Assembly (NCBI RefSeq): GCF_002891535.1
Contig: NZ_PDZR01000010.1
Coordinates: forward strand, 82,951 to 146,950
Direction: 5' to 3'
Source of the DNA: Methylocella silvestris
GTDB taxonomy: Bacteria; Pseudomonadota; Alphaproteobacteria; Rhizobiales; Beijerinckiaceae
Length of the DNA: 64,000 nt
The stretch's first letter is position 1; each line of letters opens with the position of its first letter. The notes below the pieces were generated by a model. It searched no databases and had not been told where the DNA came from. It saw nothing but the letters and a program-made list of their open reading frames with translations. The position numbers and the translations under genes were made by a program. Shown in pieces: positions 18,930-28,147 of this stretch.

Positions 18930-19040
18930 AGTTGCCCTACGGAGTGCTCAGGTCCGCCGCATCTCCTGGGTCCGTAGGGTCGGCCGGCGCGCAAGTAGTT
19001 GGAGTGGCCTCCTCGAAACGCTACTTGCCGCCGGCCACCT
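18930..19040. ncRNA. Candidate structured RNA or double-hairpin element between pleD and parE
   Basis: Two long hairpins lie side by side. The first pairs ccctacgga (18935-18943) with tccgtaggg (18971-18979) and has an inner stem ctcagg/cctggg. The second pairs ggccggcgcgcaagtag (18982-18998) with ctacttgccgccggcc (19021-19036), with one bulge, and has an inner GGAG/CTCC stem. No ORF is supported in this 332-bp gap between the convergent ends of pleD and parE. It may be a small RNA, or a factor-assisted terminator for parE. I could not match it to SRP RNA, 6S RNA, tmRNA or RNase P signatures. Confidence 0.4.
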
Positions 19041-19078
19041 TCAGGCGCCGCCCTTGTGCGAGCAGGTTATGCCGAAAT

Positions 19079-21169
19079 TCACACCACGACGAGATCTGCC
19101 GCATTGGCAAAAGCGGCGCGCTCCTGAATGAAGGCGAAACGGGCTTCCGGCTTGTTGCCCATCAGCCGTTCGACGGAATCCGATGTGCCCTCGCGGTCTT
19201 CCGGCAGCACGACGACGCGCAGAAGATTGCGCTTTGCCGGATCCATCGTCGTCTCTTTAAGCTGTGCGGGAAGCATTTCACCCAATCCCTTGAATCGACT
19301 GATTTCAATCTTGCCGCGTCCGGTGAGAACCCGCGTGATCAATTCGTCACGATGCGCGTCGTCGCGGGCATAGACCTGCCGTGCGCCCTGCGTCAGCCGG
19401 TATAGCGGCGGCACGGCGAGATAAAGATGGCCGCCCTCGATCAGCTTTGGCGTCTGCCGATAGAAAAAGGTGATCAAGAGCGAAGCGATATGGGCCCCGT
19501 CCACGTCGGCGTCAGTCATGATGATGATCTTTTCGTAGCGCAGATCGTCGTCGCGGTATTGCGCGCCGACGCCGCAGCCAAGCGCCAGCATCAGATCGCT
19601 CAATTGCTGATTGGCGGCGAGCTTGTCGCGCGTGGCGCTGGCGACATTCAGGATTTTGCCCCGCAGGGGCAGGATCGCCTGGCTCGCGCGATTGCGACCC
19701 TGCTTTGCCGAACCGCCGGCGGAATCGCCCTCGACGATAAAGAGTTCAGACCCTTGCGCCGCTGTATTCGAGCAATCTGCGAGTTTCCCAGGCAGGCGCA
19801 ATTTGCGGCTCGCGGTCTTGCGCGCGACATCCTTTTCAGCTCGCCGCCGCAGCCGCTCATCGGCGCGCTCGACGGCCCAGTCGAGCAGTTTCAACGCATG
19901 CGAGGGCGCCGCCGCAAGCCAATGATCGAAGGCGTCGCGCACCGCCTGATCAACGATGCGGGAAGCCTCGGAGGACATTAGCCGGCTTTTGTTCTGACCC
20001 TGGAATTCGGGTTCCCGGATAAAGATCGAGACGAGAGCGGCGCAGGAGCCCATGACGTCGTCGGCCGTGATCGCCGCCGCGCGGCGCGACTGGCCGATCC
20101 GCTCGGCGTGATCCTTGAGGCCGCGGAGCAGGGCGGCGCGCAGGCCCGACTCATGAGCGCCGCCGTCGGGCGTCGGAATCGTGTTGCAATAGGAGTGGAC
20201 GAAGCCGTCGTCCATGGCGAGCCAGGACAAGGCCCATTCGAGCGAGCCATGACCGCCGGGCTTTTCGATCTTGCCGGCGAAAATCGGCTCGATGACGCGC
20301 TCCTTGCCCTCGATATCGACGGCCAGAAAATCCTTGAGGCCGCCGGGAAAATGGAAAACCGCCTCGCGCGGCGTCGATGAGCCGGGCTCAATGCGCTCCG
20401 GCGCGCAGCGCCAGCGGATTTCGACCCCGCCGAACAGATAGGCCTTGGCGCGGGCCATTTTGACGAGCCGGGCGGGCTTGAACTGCGCGCCCTTGCCGAA
20501 AATCTGCGGGTCGGGCGTAAAGCGCACCCGGGTGCCGCGCCGGTTCGGCGCCTTTCCGACTTCCTCGAGCTTGCCCAGCGGCTTCCCGCGCGAAAAACTC
20601 TGCCGATAGAGCGTCTGACCACGCGCGACCTCAACCTCGAGGCTTTCGGACAGCGCATTGACGACGGAGACGCCGACCCCATGCAGTCCGCCGGAGGTCT
20701 GATAGGCGCCGGAATCGAATTTGCCGCCCGCATGCAGGGTTGTCATGATGACTTCGAGCGCGGATTTCTTTGGAAATTTGGGGTGCGGATCAACCGGAAT
20801 GCCGCGGCCATTGTCGGTCACGGACAGAAAGCCGGCCGCGTCGTAATAGACCTCGATGAAACTGGCGTGGCCCGCGACGGCCTCATCCATGGCATTGTCG
20901 AGCACTTCGGCGAAGAGATGATGCAGCGCGGCCTCGTCCGTGCCGCCAATATACATTCCCGGCCGGCGGCGCACCGGCTCCAGCCCTTCGAGCACCTCAA
21001 TCGAAGCCGCGGTGTACCCGGCCTCCCCGGGCGTTCCGAGCCGCGCCGGCTCCGACGCCGCGCTTTTGATGTCGGCGCCCTTCGCGGCGCTGCCTTTGGC
21101 GCCAGCCACGGGCCGCGCCGCTGCCGGCTTGCGCGCGGCGGCTCCAAAAAGATCACCATGATTGGCCAT
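19079..21169 (-). CDS. parE: DNA topoisomerase IV subunit B
   Basis: ParE is the ATPase subunit of topoisomerase IV, which decatenates chromosomes. The 696-residue protein has the GHKL ATPase domain (EVLDNAMDEAVAG, VTDNGRGIPVD, SGGLHGVGVSVVNALS), the transducer domain and the TOPRIM domain (EGDSAGGSAKQGRNR, DADVDGAHIASLLITFF). QAILPLRGKILNV and the absence of a GyrB-type insert favour ParE over GyrB. The N-terminus has a low-complexity Ala/Lys-rich extension of about 45 residues. ATG at 21169. Confidence 0.95.
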   Translation of the reverse strand: MANHGDLFGAAARKPAAARPVAGAKGSAAKGADIKSAASEPARLGTPGEAGYTAASIEVLEGLEPVRRRPGMYIGGTDEAALHHLFAEVLDNAMDEAVAGHASFIEVYYDAAGFLSVTDNGRGIPVDPHPKFPKKSALEVIMTTLHAGGKFDSGAYQTSGGLHGVGVSVVNALSESLEVEVARGQTLYRQSFSRGKPLGKLEEVGKAPNRRGTRVRFTPDPQIFGKGAQFKPARLVKMARAKAYLFGGVEIRWRCAPERIEPGSSTPREAVFHFPGGLKDFLAVDIEGKERVIEPIFAGKIEKPGGHGSLEWALSWLAMDDGFVHSYCNTIPTPDGGAHESGLRAALLRGLKDHAERIGQSRRAAAITADDVMGSCAALVSIFIREPEFQGQNKSRLMSSEASRIVDQAVRDAFDHWLAAAPSHALKLLDWAVERADERLRRRAEKDVARKTASRKLRLPGKLADCSNTAAQGSELFIVEGDSAGGSAKQGRNRASQAILPLRGKILNVASATRDKLAANQQLSDLMLALGCGVGAQYRDDDLRYEKIIIMTDADVDGAHIASLLITFFYRQTPKLIEGGHLYLAVPPLYRLTQGARQVYARDDAHRDELITRVLTGRGKIEISRFKGLGEMLPAQLKETTMDPAKRNLLRVVVLPEDREGTSDSVERLMGNKPEARFAFIQERAAFANAADLVVV

Positions 21170-21320
21170 TGAACGCCATACACTCCGAAACTGCTCGTCA
21201 GAACTGCCGGGGCCTTTATGCCATGTCGGACCCGGGAAAGGAACAGAACAGAAACAAATAAAAGGGGATAGATTGACGCGCGGTAAATGCGGCGATCAAT
21301 CTTCACGCCGAAGGCGATGC

Positions 21321-21352
21321 AAAAGAAAAAGGGGCGGCCCTATGGCCGCCCC
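21321..21352 (-). terminator. Rho-independent terminator of glnII
   Basis: Read on the minus strand, the sequence is GGGGCGGCC-ATAG-GGCCGCCCC followed by TTTTTCTTTT. It begins 30 nt after the glnII stop codon. Confidence 0.9.
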
Positions 21353-21381
21353 TCGCTTTCGTTCGTCCGGATGCTGCAGGC

Positions 21382-22425
21382 TTAGGCGCTGGCCGCTTTC
21401 AGCTGGGCGACAGTCGGGACGGAGTCGATCGTCTTCAGGATGACGGAAGCGATCTGGTAGGGGTCCCCCTGGGAGTTAGGGCGGCGATCTTCCATGTAAC
21501 CCTTGTAGCCGTTCTTGATGAAGCTGTGCGGGAGACGGATGGACGCGCCGCGGTCCGCCACGCCATAGCTGAACATGTCGATCGATTGGGTCTCGTGCTG
21601 ACCCGTCAGACGGAGGTGATTGTCCGGACCGTAGACGGCGATGTGTTCCGGCACATTCCGCTCGAAGGCGGCCATCAGAGCCTCGAGATATTCCTTGCCG
21701 CCAGTTTCGCGAAGGAAGGTGGTCGAGAAATTGGCGTGCATCCCGGAGCCGTTCCAATCCGTGGCGCCGAGCGGCTTGCAATGATATTCGATGTCGATCT
21801 TATATTTTTCGGTCAGGCGCTGGAGGATGTAGCGGGCGACCCACATTTCGTCAGCGGCTTTCTTGGAGCCTTTGCCGAAAATCTGGAATTCCCACTGCCC
21901 TTTCGCCACTTCCGCGTTGATGCCTTCGTGGTTGATGCCGGCGTCGAGGCAGATGTCGAGATGCTCCTCGACGATCTGGCGAGCGATATCGCCGACATTC
22001 TTGTAGCCGACGCCCGTGTAATAAGGGCCTTGCGGCGGGGGGAAACCGTTTTCCGGGAAGCCGAGCGGACGGCCATCCTTATAGAAGAAATATTCCTGTT
22101 CAAATCCGAACCAGGCGCCGGGATCGTCCAGAATGGTGGCGCGGGCGTTGGTGGCGTGGGGCGTGACGCCGTCAGGCATCATCACTTCGCACATGACAAG
22201 CGCGCCGTTCTTGCGCGTGCTGTCAGGATAGACGGCGACCGGCTTCAGAACGCAGTCCGAGCTTCTGCCTTCGGCCTGTTTGGTCGAGCTGCCGTCAAAA
22301 CCCCAATTGGGAAGCTGCTCCAGCGTCGGGAAGGACGCATAATCCTTAATGAGCGTTTTACCGCGAAGATTCGGGACGGGCTTGTAGCCGTCGAGCCAGA
22401 GGTACTCGAGCTTATATTTGGCCAT
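21382..22425 (-). CDS. glnII: Glutamine synthetase type II
   Basis: GlnII joins ammonia to glutamate with ATP; it is the octameric, eukaryote-like isoenzyme typical of rhizobia and relatives and is not adenylylated. The 347-residue protein starts MAKYKLEYLWLDGYKPVPN and has the family signatures FDGSST, WFGFEQEYFFYKDGRP, GINAEVAKGQWEFQ, and NGSGMHANFST in the ATP/glutamate site. The ATG at 22425 is chosen because AGAGGAAAC precedes it; the longer in-frame reading is unsupported. A sigma54-like promoter lies about 110 nt upstream and a strong terminator follows, so it forms its own nitrogen-regulated unit beside glnB-glnA. Confidence 0.96.
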   Translation of the reverse strand: MAKYKLEYLWLDGYKPVPNLRGKTLIKDYASFPTLEQLPNWGFDGSSTKQAEGRSSDCVLKPVAVYPDSTRKNGALVMCEVMMPDGVTPHATNARATILDDPGAWFGFEQEYFFYKDGRPLGFPENGFPPPQGPYYTGVGYKNVGDIARQIVEEHLDICLDAGINHEGINAEVAKGQWEFQIFGKGSKKAADEMWVARYILQRLTEKYKIDIEYHCKPLGATDWNGSGMHANFSTTFLRETGGKEYLEALMAAFERNVPEHIAVYGPDNHLRLTGQHETQSIDMFSYGVADRGASIRLPHSFIKNGYKGYMEDRRPNSQGDPYQIASVILKTIDSVPTVAQLKAASA

Positions 22426-22534
22426 GTTTCCTCTAGCCTCCTTTCGTTGTTGACGCAGTAGCGCCGCGGTGGATTTCAACGCTACTTGCGTAAGCAGTTT
22501 TCACAGCTGCAAGGGCGCGGGCACGGCGCGTCCT

Positions 22535-22550
22535 CGCATCATCCATGCCA
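22535..22550 (-). promoter_or_regulatory. Candidate sigma54 promoter of glnII
   Basis: On the minus strand the sequence TGGCATGGATGATGCG places GG and GC exactly 12 nt apart, as in the -24/-12 consensus TGGCAC-N5-TTGC, with one mismatch in each box. It lies about 110 nt before glnII, which is RpoN/NtrC-dependent in rhizobia. Confidence 0.5.
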
Positions 22551-22791
22551 CAACGCGCGAATCCGCTGCTCTCTTTCCCGTTACCGGGCCTGCGCAGGAA
22601 ACTCTCGCAAATCCAAGATGATAGGAGAAAGGGAGGGCCCGCTCCGCGCGCCGTGACCAAGCTTTCGCCGGAGCAGCCAGAATGACCGGCTGCCGTCAAG
22701 CCCTGGACTCGGCTCCGGGCGTCAAGGGGCGCCTGTCTTTTAGGCAGCTTGGGCTTCTAGCGAGCAGTCGGGTGTCATGAAAACCCGCTGC

Positions 22792-22818
22792 GGTTGCGCG
22801 CCCGGGAGCCGCGCAACC
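22792..22818. repeat. Perfect 9-bp inverted repeat downstream of glnA
   Basis: Arms GGTTGCGCG and CGCGCAACC flank a 9-nt spacer. It lies between the probable glnA terminator and the glnII promoter region. It could be a second termination hairpin or an activator site; no NtrC consensus is visible in it. Confidence 0.4.
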
Positions 22819-22839
22819 ACTCTTTTCGGGGTCGTTGGC

Positions 22840-22895
22840 AATATAAAATGCGAACGGCGGGAGAGTCGGGGCCAGCGCCGCCGTCTCTCTCGCCG
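22840..22895 (-). terminator. Probable terminator of glnA
   Basis: On the minus strand CGGCGAGAGAG pairs with CTCTCCCGCCG across a GC-rich loop and is followed by TTCGCATTTTATATT. It lies 41 nt past the glnA stop. Confidence 0.55.
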
Positions 22896-22935
22896 TAGAA
22901 ACTTGACCTTCAGCTCAAGACTAGAAAGGCAATCC

Positions 22936-24345
22936 TCAGTAGGAATAATACATGTCGAATTCAACCGGATGCGGCGTCATTTCAAAGCGCATCACATCGG
23001 CCATCTTGAGTTCGATGTAGCTATCGATGAAATCATCGTCGAACACGCCGCCTGCCTTGAGGAAGGCGCGGTCCTTGTCAAGATTGGCGAGCGCTTCGCG
23101 CAGCGAGCCGCAGACGGTCGGGATCTTCTTCAATTCGCGCGGCGGCAGATCGTAAAGATCCTTGTCCATCGCCGGGCCGGGATCGATCTTGTTGATGATG
23201 CCGTCGAGGCCGGCCATCAGCATCGCGGCGAAAGCGAGATAGGGGTTAGCCATCGGATCCGGGAAGCGGACCTCGACGCGTTTGGCTTTCGGGTTCGAGG
23301 CGGTCGGGATGCGGCAGGAAGCCGAGCGGTTGCGCGCCGAATAGGCGAGCAGGACCGGGGCTTCATAGCCGGGCACGAGGCGCTTGTAGGAGTTGGTCGA
23401 GGGGTTGGTGAAGGCGTTCAGCGCGCGGGCGTGCCGGATGACGCCGCCGATGTAATACAGGCATTCCTGGCTGAGGTCGGCGTATTTGTCGCCGGCGAAC
23501 AAGGGCTTGCCCCCTTTCCAGATCGACTGGTGCACATGCATCCCTGAGCCGTTGTCGCCAAATACCGGCTTCGGCATGAAGGTCGCCGTCTTGCCGTAGC
23601 TCTGCGCGACCTGATGAATGCAATATTTATAGATCTGAAGGTGATCGGCCATGGTGGTGAGCGGGCCGAACTTCAGGCCGAGTTCGTGCTGGGCGGAGGC
23701 CACTTCGTGGTGATGCTTTTCGACCTTCGCGCCCATCGCGGCCATGGCGGCGAGCATTTCGCCGCGCATGTCCTGTGCGGAGTCTTGCGGCGGAACCGGG
23801 AAATAGCCGCCCTTGGTGCGGATGCGGTGGCCGAGATTGCCGCCTTCATAGGGCGTGTCGGAATTCGACGGCAATTCGGCGGAATCGAGCACGAAGCCCG
23901 TATTATAGGGATCGGCGCGATAGCGGACGTCGTCGAAGACGAAGAATTCAGCCTCGGGGCCGACGAAAACGGCATCGCCGACGCCCGATGAGACGAGGAA
24001 GGCTTCGGCTTTCTTGGCGATGCCGCGCGGATCGCGGCTGTAGGGCTCGTTGCTGTTCGGCTCCAGAATGTCGCAAACGATAACCATCGTCGGCGCCGCG
24101 AAGAAGGGATCCATCACGGCGGTCGCGGGGTCGGGCATCAGCAGCATGTCGGATTCATTGATCGCCTTCCAGCCGGCGATCGACGAGCCGTCGAACATCG
24201 TTCCTTCAGCAAAAATCTCCTCGTCGATGAGGGAGATGTCGAAGGTCACGTGCTGCCATTTGCCACGCGGATCCGTGAAGCGGAAATCGACGTATTTCAC
24301 GTCGTTGTCCTTGATTTCCTTGAGCACGTCGGCAACGGTCTTCAT
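22936..24345 (-). CDS. glnA: Glutamine synthetase type I
   Basis: GlnA is the dodecameric glutamine synthetase, the main route of ammonia assimilation. The 469-residue protein has [13 protein letters not shown], the [11 protein letters not shown] glutamate-site motif, [10 protein letters not shown], the KPxAKRxEVRFPD-type region and the adenylylation loop with Tyr398 in KDLYDLPP, so control by GlnE is expected. Length is normal. It follows glnB after 89 nt on the same strand, forming the usual glnB-glnA operon under the upstream sigma54-type promoter. Confidence 0.98.
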   Translation of the reverse strand: MKTVADVLKEIKDNDVKYVDFRFTDPRGKWQHVTFDISLIDEEIFAEGTMFDGSSIAGWKAINESDMLLMPDPATAVMDPFFAAPTMVIVCDILEPNSNEPYSRDPRGIAKKAEAFLVSSGVGDAVFVGPEAEFFVFDDVRYRADPYNTGFVLDSAELPSNSDTPYEGGNLGHRIRTKGGYFPVPPQDSAQDMRGEMLAAMAAMGAKVEKHHHEVASAQHELGLKFGPLTTMADHLQIYKYCIHQVAQSYGKTATFMPKPVFGDNGSGMHVHQSIWKGGKPLFAGDKYADLSQECLYYIGGVIRHARALNAFTNPSTNSYKRLVPGYEAPVLLAYSARNRSASCRIPTASNPKAKRVEVRFPDPMANPYLAFAAMLMAGLDGIINKIDPGPAMDKDLYDLPPRELKKIPTVCGSLREALANLDKDRAFLKAGGVFDDDFIDSYIELKMADVMRFEMTPHPVEFDMYYSY

Positions 24346-24434
24346 AGTCCTGCCTTTCGGATTAATGGATAGCCGATCTGATTGATAGCGCCGGAAAATC
24401 GGCGAGGCGAAGCCTCAGCGCAAACGGGTGGGGA

Positions 24435-24782
<348 letters not shown>

Positions 24783-24921
24783 TTATGTCGCTCTTAATTG
24801 TGGGAGCCATTCGGGTTTCGAGCGGGCATTTATCATTTACACGATGAAAACGCCATCGAATTTCGGCGAGATCGCCGGCGGGACGGCCTTAGGGCATTTG
24901 TGCGGAAGGCAGCTCGTTTAT

Positions 24922-24937
24922 AGCAATCAGCAGGCCA
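24922..24937 (-). promoter_or_regulatory. Sigma54 (RpoN) promoter of glnB-glnA
   Basis: On the minus strand the sequence is TGGCCTGCTGATTGCT, which fits the -24/-12 consensus (TGGC, then TTGC with the correct spacing) almost perfectly. Transcription would begin near 24910, giving a leader of about 135 nt. No clear NtrC site was found upstream by eye. Confidence 0.75.
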
Positions 24938-25073
24938 AACTTGCAATCAGCAGAGAAGCGCGACTTGGCCAAAACGCGCCGCGCGCCGCAAGCCGCAGGG
25001 CCGACGTGGATCAATGATGTCTGAACCGCGGGGGACGCCCCAACAGGCAGCTGCTGTTGCGGCCGGACCCCAT

Positions 25074-25104
25074 AAAAAAACCCGCTCCAAACAGGGAGCG
25101 GGTT
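25074..25104 (-). terminator. Rho-independent terminator of the 25144-25530 gene
   Basis: On the minus strand AACCCGCTCC-CTGTTT-GGAGCGGGTT is followed by TTTTT. It starts 40 nt after the stop of the upstream gene and separates it from the glnB promoter region. Confidence 0.92.
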
Positions 25105-25143
25105 CTGCGGGAAGCAAGCCAAATTAACGAGAAAGCGCGACCA

Positions 25144-25530
25144 TTATTCCGCCGGTTCGAGAACTTCCTCCACCTTTGCCGGCGTCTCTTCCTTGGCGGG
25201 CCGGACGTCGACCAGCGTCACGCTGACGCCAGAGCCGAGCAATTGCAGTGAAATCTCCTTGCCATTGCCGAATTTAACGCCGTCCCTGTAGGCGCCGTGC
25301 TCGAGCCGCGCGAACACCACATGTTCGGCGGGCTGCACGCCGAGCCGCGTTTGCAGATCGCTGGAGATGCCTTCGAGGTTAAGGTGCGTATCATATTGCA
25401 CGCACACGGCGGTGGAGCAGTCGCCCGGCGTTGCAAGACCGATGCTCCCCGAGGGGAACCGCGTCGTCACATATTTCTCCGACTCGCGCGCAGGCCGCGA
25501 GGCATACATTTCAAGCGAATAATCACACAT
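25144..25530 (-). CDS. Conserved protein of unknown function (MCDYS N-terminus)
   Basis: The 128-residue protein begins MCDYSLEMYASRPARESEKY and continues with TTRFPSGSIGLATPGDCSTAVCVQYDTHL; the last 20 residues are Glu/Pro/Ala-rich. I recall proteins with this MCDYSL opening from several proteobacteria and cyanobacteria, without an assigned function. Cysteines at positions 2, 38 and 43 could be functional. The ATG at 25530 has GGAG upstream and removes 21 residues from the longest reading. It has its own strong terminator, so it is probably a single-gene unit. Confidence 0.72.
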   Translation of the reverse strand: MCDYSLEMYASRPARESEKYVTTRFPSGSIGLATPGDCSTAVCVQYDTHLNLEGISSDLQTRLGVQPAEHVVFARLEHGAYRDGVKFGNGKEISLQLLGSGVSVTLVDVRPAKEETPAKVEEVLEPAE

Positions 25531-25894
25531 GTGAACCACTCCAAATGTCTCGAGATGCGGAGTCCCTTCCGTGCGGAGGCGTTCTCGGCGCACAGGGCGA
25601 CGAGTTGGGCTACGAGCTGTGAAGATATTCAGCCCCCCAAGAAGGAAGGGGAATGTGGAGGCCTCTCAGGGCCAGCCTGGCTCGATCTAGAAAAACGCTG
25701 GCGCTTGGCTGCGTCGACCGATACCGCGCCTGACGGTCGTCAGGCGCTCCACTTAACGCTTCGAACGCGAGGATTCCAATTTGGTTCGCCTCGAGTCGCG
25801 CTTAATGTGATGATAGCTCAGCCCTTTGCATCGTCAAGCTCTTTTGGCCGATCTGCGATCAAATCCCGGACGTGCAATGGGCCGCGGGCAAGCA
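25531..25894. other. Intergenic region between sseA and the MCDYS gene
   Basis: No gene is supported. It contains a perfect 10-bp palindrome at 25726-25747 (gcgcctgacg-gt-cgtcaggcgc) that lacks a U tract on either side and so is unlikely to be a simple terminator. The promoter of the MCDYS gene should lie near 25540-25640. Confidence 0.4.
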
Positions 25895-26755
25895 TCAATC
25901 GGCGATTTCTTCCGCTTCTCCGGTTGCGATCGGCAGGTCAAGACGCCCGCCCCATTCGCTCCAGGAGCCGTCATAGAGCGCGACGCCTTGCTTGCCGACG
26001 CTTTCGAGGGCGAGCAGCAGGATCGCCGCGGTGACGCCCGAGCCGCAGGTCGTGATGATCGGGCGCGACAAGTCGACGCCGGCCTTGGCGAAGGCGGTTT
26101 TCACTTCTTCCGGCGGTTTGACGCGACCCTTTGCGGCGACCTCGGGCCATGGCACGTTGCGGCTTCCCGGAACATGGCCCGAGCGGAGTCCCGGCCGCGG
26201 CTCGGCGACCTCTCCCGTAAAGCGTCCGGCGCTGCGCGCATCGACGACTTGCGCCGATCTCATTTCGCTCGCCTTCAGAACGTCGGCGGCGGTCGCGACC
26301 CCGGCCCGGTTCAGCTTCGCTGTAAAATTCCGCGGCTTGTGCAGCCGCTCGCCCGTCTCGAGAAGCCGTCCTTCCTTGCGCCATTTGGCGAGGCCGCCCT
26401 CAAGGACTTTCACGTCTTTTGCGCCGAACAACCGGAGGGTCCACCAGACGCGCGCCGCGCCGACGAGATCGGAATTGTCGTAAACGACGATCGTCATTGC
26501 CTCGCTCAGACCGAGTTTTCCCGCCGCGGCCGCAAACGCCTCGGGCGATGGCAGCATATGCGGCAAGGACGTCGAGCGATCGGCGATGGCGTCGATGTCG
26601 AAAAACACCGCTCCTGGAATATGCCCGGCGGCGAATTCGGCGCGGGCGTCGCGCTGTTCGGCGGGCATGAAGAAACTGCCGTCGACAATGGCTAAATCCG
26701 CCGAGCCGAGCCGATCCGCTAGCCATTCGGTGGAAACGAAGAGATTCTGGTTCAC
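25895..26755 (-). CDS. sseA: 3-mercaptopyruvate/thiosulfate sulfurtransferase (tandem rhodanese)
   Basis: The 286-residue protein has two rhodanese domains: an inactive N-terminal one (FVSTEWLADRLGSADLAIVDGSFFMPA) and a catalytic C-terminal one with the active Cys in TTCGSGVTA. The CGSGVT loop matches 3-mercaptopyruvate sulfurtransferases. It transfers sulfane sulfur to cyanide or other acceptors. The GTG at 26755 (V-NQNLFVSTEW) is preferred over the distant start at 26947: it follows GAAGGCGACGCAA and gives the usual length. No partner gene is adjacent. Confidence 0.9.
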   Translation of the reverse strand: MNQNLFVSTEWLADRLGSADLAIVDGSFFMPAEQRDARAEFAAGHIPGAVFFDIDAIADRSTSLPHMLPSPEAFAAAAGKLGLSEAMTIVVYDNSDLVGAARVWWTLRLFGAKDVKVLEGGLAKWRKEGRLLETGERLHKPRNFTAKLNRAGVATAADVLKASEMRSAQVVDARSAGRFTGEVAEPRPGLRSGHVPGSRNVPWPEVAAKGRVKPPEEVKTAFAKAGVDLSRPIITTCGSGVTAAILLLALESVGKQGVALYDGSWSEWGGRLDLPIATGEAEEIAD

Positions 26756-27069
26756 TTGCGTCGCCTTCGTCCTCGGGCGAGCCCGCGCGATAGGATTGCG
26801 GGGTCGCGGCGGCCTCATTCGATAGCCAAACCCAGATGTAAAGCGCGCCGCCGCGTCTTCCAACTGCAAAACTTTTGGCTTTCGCTTGTAAAATTTTGTC
26901 GCAGGGTCCGCCTGCTGGCGCGGCATAAGGCAGCGCGCCTTTGCCAAGCCGCCGGCCCCGCGCCGAAGGCCCTCAATTCCATCCGAACCATTTGCGCCGC
27001 CGTCCGTTAGGCCCGCCGCAAGCGGCCGAGCAAACCCGGCTGCGTTTGTCCATACGGAGGAGTTTTCGA
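26756..27069. other. Divergent intergenic region between sseA and a small exported protein gene
   Basis: No gene is visible. The region around 26865-26905 is AT-richer (gcaaaacttttggctttcgcttgtaaaattttgtc) and probably carries promoters. A good ribosome site, GGAGGAG, lies at its right end for the next gene. Confidence 0.4.
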
Positions 27070-27342
27070 ATGAAGTCTGCTGCCGCTATCTTAGCTGCCA
27101 TGCTGGCTCTCGCGCCGGCCGTCGCTTTTGCTCAGTCAGAGTCCGCCACCGGAAGGGGAAATGGCGATAAGGCTGTCGGACCGGCCTCCGAGAACGGCGA
27201 CACCGCGACCAGCAATACGAAGCGTCCGGACGGCATGGGACGCTCGGCCTATCCAGACAATTCGGCGACATCGGCGCCCGAGACGCCGCCCGCCGCTGGG
27301 TCAGTCCCGCCGACAGGGACGACCGGTTCAGGCAAATACTAG
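27070..27342 (+). CDS. Small exported low-complexity protein
   Basis: The 90-residue product has a clear signal peptide (MKSAAAILAAMLALAPAVAF, cleavage after AFA) and a mature part rich in Gly, Ser, Thr, Pro and Asn with no hydrophobic core, so it is probably disordered in the periplasm. CGGAGGAGTTTTCGA gives a strong ribosome site for the ATG at 27070. I do not recognise a family. It ends just before the convergent protease pseudogene. Confidence 0.7.
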   Translation: MKSAAAILAAMLALAPAVAFAQSESATGRGNGDKAVGPASENGDTATSNTKRPDGMGRSAYPDNSATSAPETPPAAGSVPPTGTTGSGKY

Positions 27343-27367
27343 CCAGAGCTTGCTAAGACGATGGCGG

Positions 27368-28113
27368 TCACCGCCAGGCGTGAAGCGCAGACGCGATCCA
27401 CGCCTTCTGCGGCCCCGTCAGGATCGCTTGAGTGAGGGCGCCGCATGCGGCGCCCTTTTCGCCGCTGGCCCATGTGGCGATTGCGACCAGCCGGCCGTCG
27501 AGAAGCAAGGGCGCGCCGGAATCGCCGACGCAAGCGCCGGACCCAGATCCCGGCCGGCCCCGCGCCCATAGCAACACGGATGACAATGGCGCAGTCGTGA
27601 TCAGCTCAGCCGAACGCAACACGCCGCCGGTTTTTGGCTTGCCTTCGAGGCCAAGGCCAAATCCGGCGAGGCGGACGCTTTGCCCCAGCGCGGCAGAAGC
27701 TCGGCAAAACCAACCGGCGAAAAAGCTGGCGGAAGGTCGCGGGAGAGGCGCAGCAGCGCAAGGTCGATCGAAACCACGCGGCGCCGGATCGCGTCCGCGC
27801 GGTAAAGCGGATGAATCCGCGTTGCGGCGATTTCAAGCAACTGCGTTCCACTCGCCGTTTTGACATAAACCCGCATATCCATGGGTGCCGCGGCGCAATG
27901 CGCCGCGGTGAGAATGACGTTTTGGGCAACAACTGCGCCGGTACAAAAGCCGGCCGACCCTGCGGTCCGCGTCAGCACCATCACGGCAGATCGGGCGAGG
28001 TCCGCCGCGTCCTCCGAGGCGCCGACGATTGCGTTTGCCGGCGCGGCCAGCAGAAGCGCAGAGAAAAGCTGCAACAGGAGCCGAAAAAGCGTCCGCCAGG
28101 GGCCTGCGTTCAT
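27368..28113 (-). pseudogene. Trypsin-like serine protease gene with a frameshift
   Basis: The first frame (28113 to about 27680) encodes a signal peptide (MNAGPWRTLFRLLLQLFSAL, then LAAPANA), mature start IVGASE, catalytic His in LTAAHC and Asp in DLALLRL. It then drifts into an unrelated tail that stops at 27601. The -1 frame carries the remainder: VRLAGFGLGLEGKP, then LRSAELITTAPL and catalytic Ser in CVGDSGAPLLLDG, ending at 27368. The switch occurs near 27677-27684, at GGGGCAAAGCGTC, where one base is missing from the expected GGC AAA xGC GTC. It may be a true mutation, a sequencing error or, less likely, programmed slippage at AAA. Otherwise the S1 family layout is complete. Confidence 0.8.
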
Positions 28114-28147
28114 TGACGGTTCAGTCTTCGCGCGGCAGCGTATTGGC

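Noticed and set aside
18930..19040. Assignment of the pleD-parE hairpins to 6S RNA, SRP RNA, tmRNA or RNase P RNA
   Set aside because: The diagnostic sequences (for example GGAAGG of SRP RNA, the CCA-ended acceptor half of split tmRNA, or the RNase P GAGGAAAGTCC core) are absent.
18747..19078. rpmG after pleD, as in Caulobacter
   Set aside because: No frame in the gap encodes an L33-like protein on either strand.
25726..25747. Palindrome as terminator of sseA
   Set aside because: It lies 148 nt past the sseA stop and has no U tract on the minus strand.
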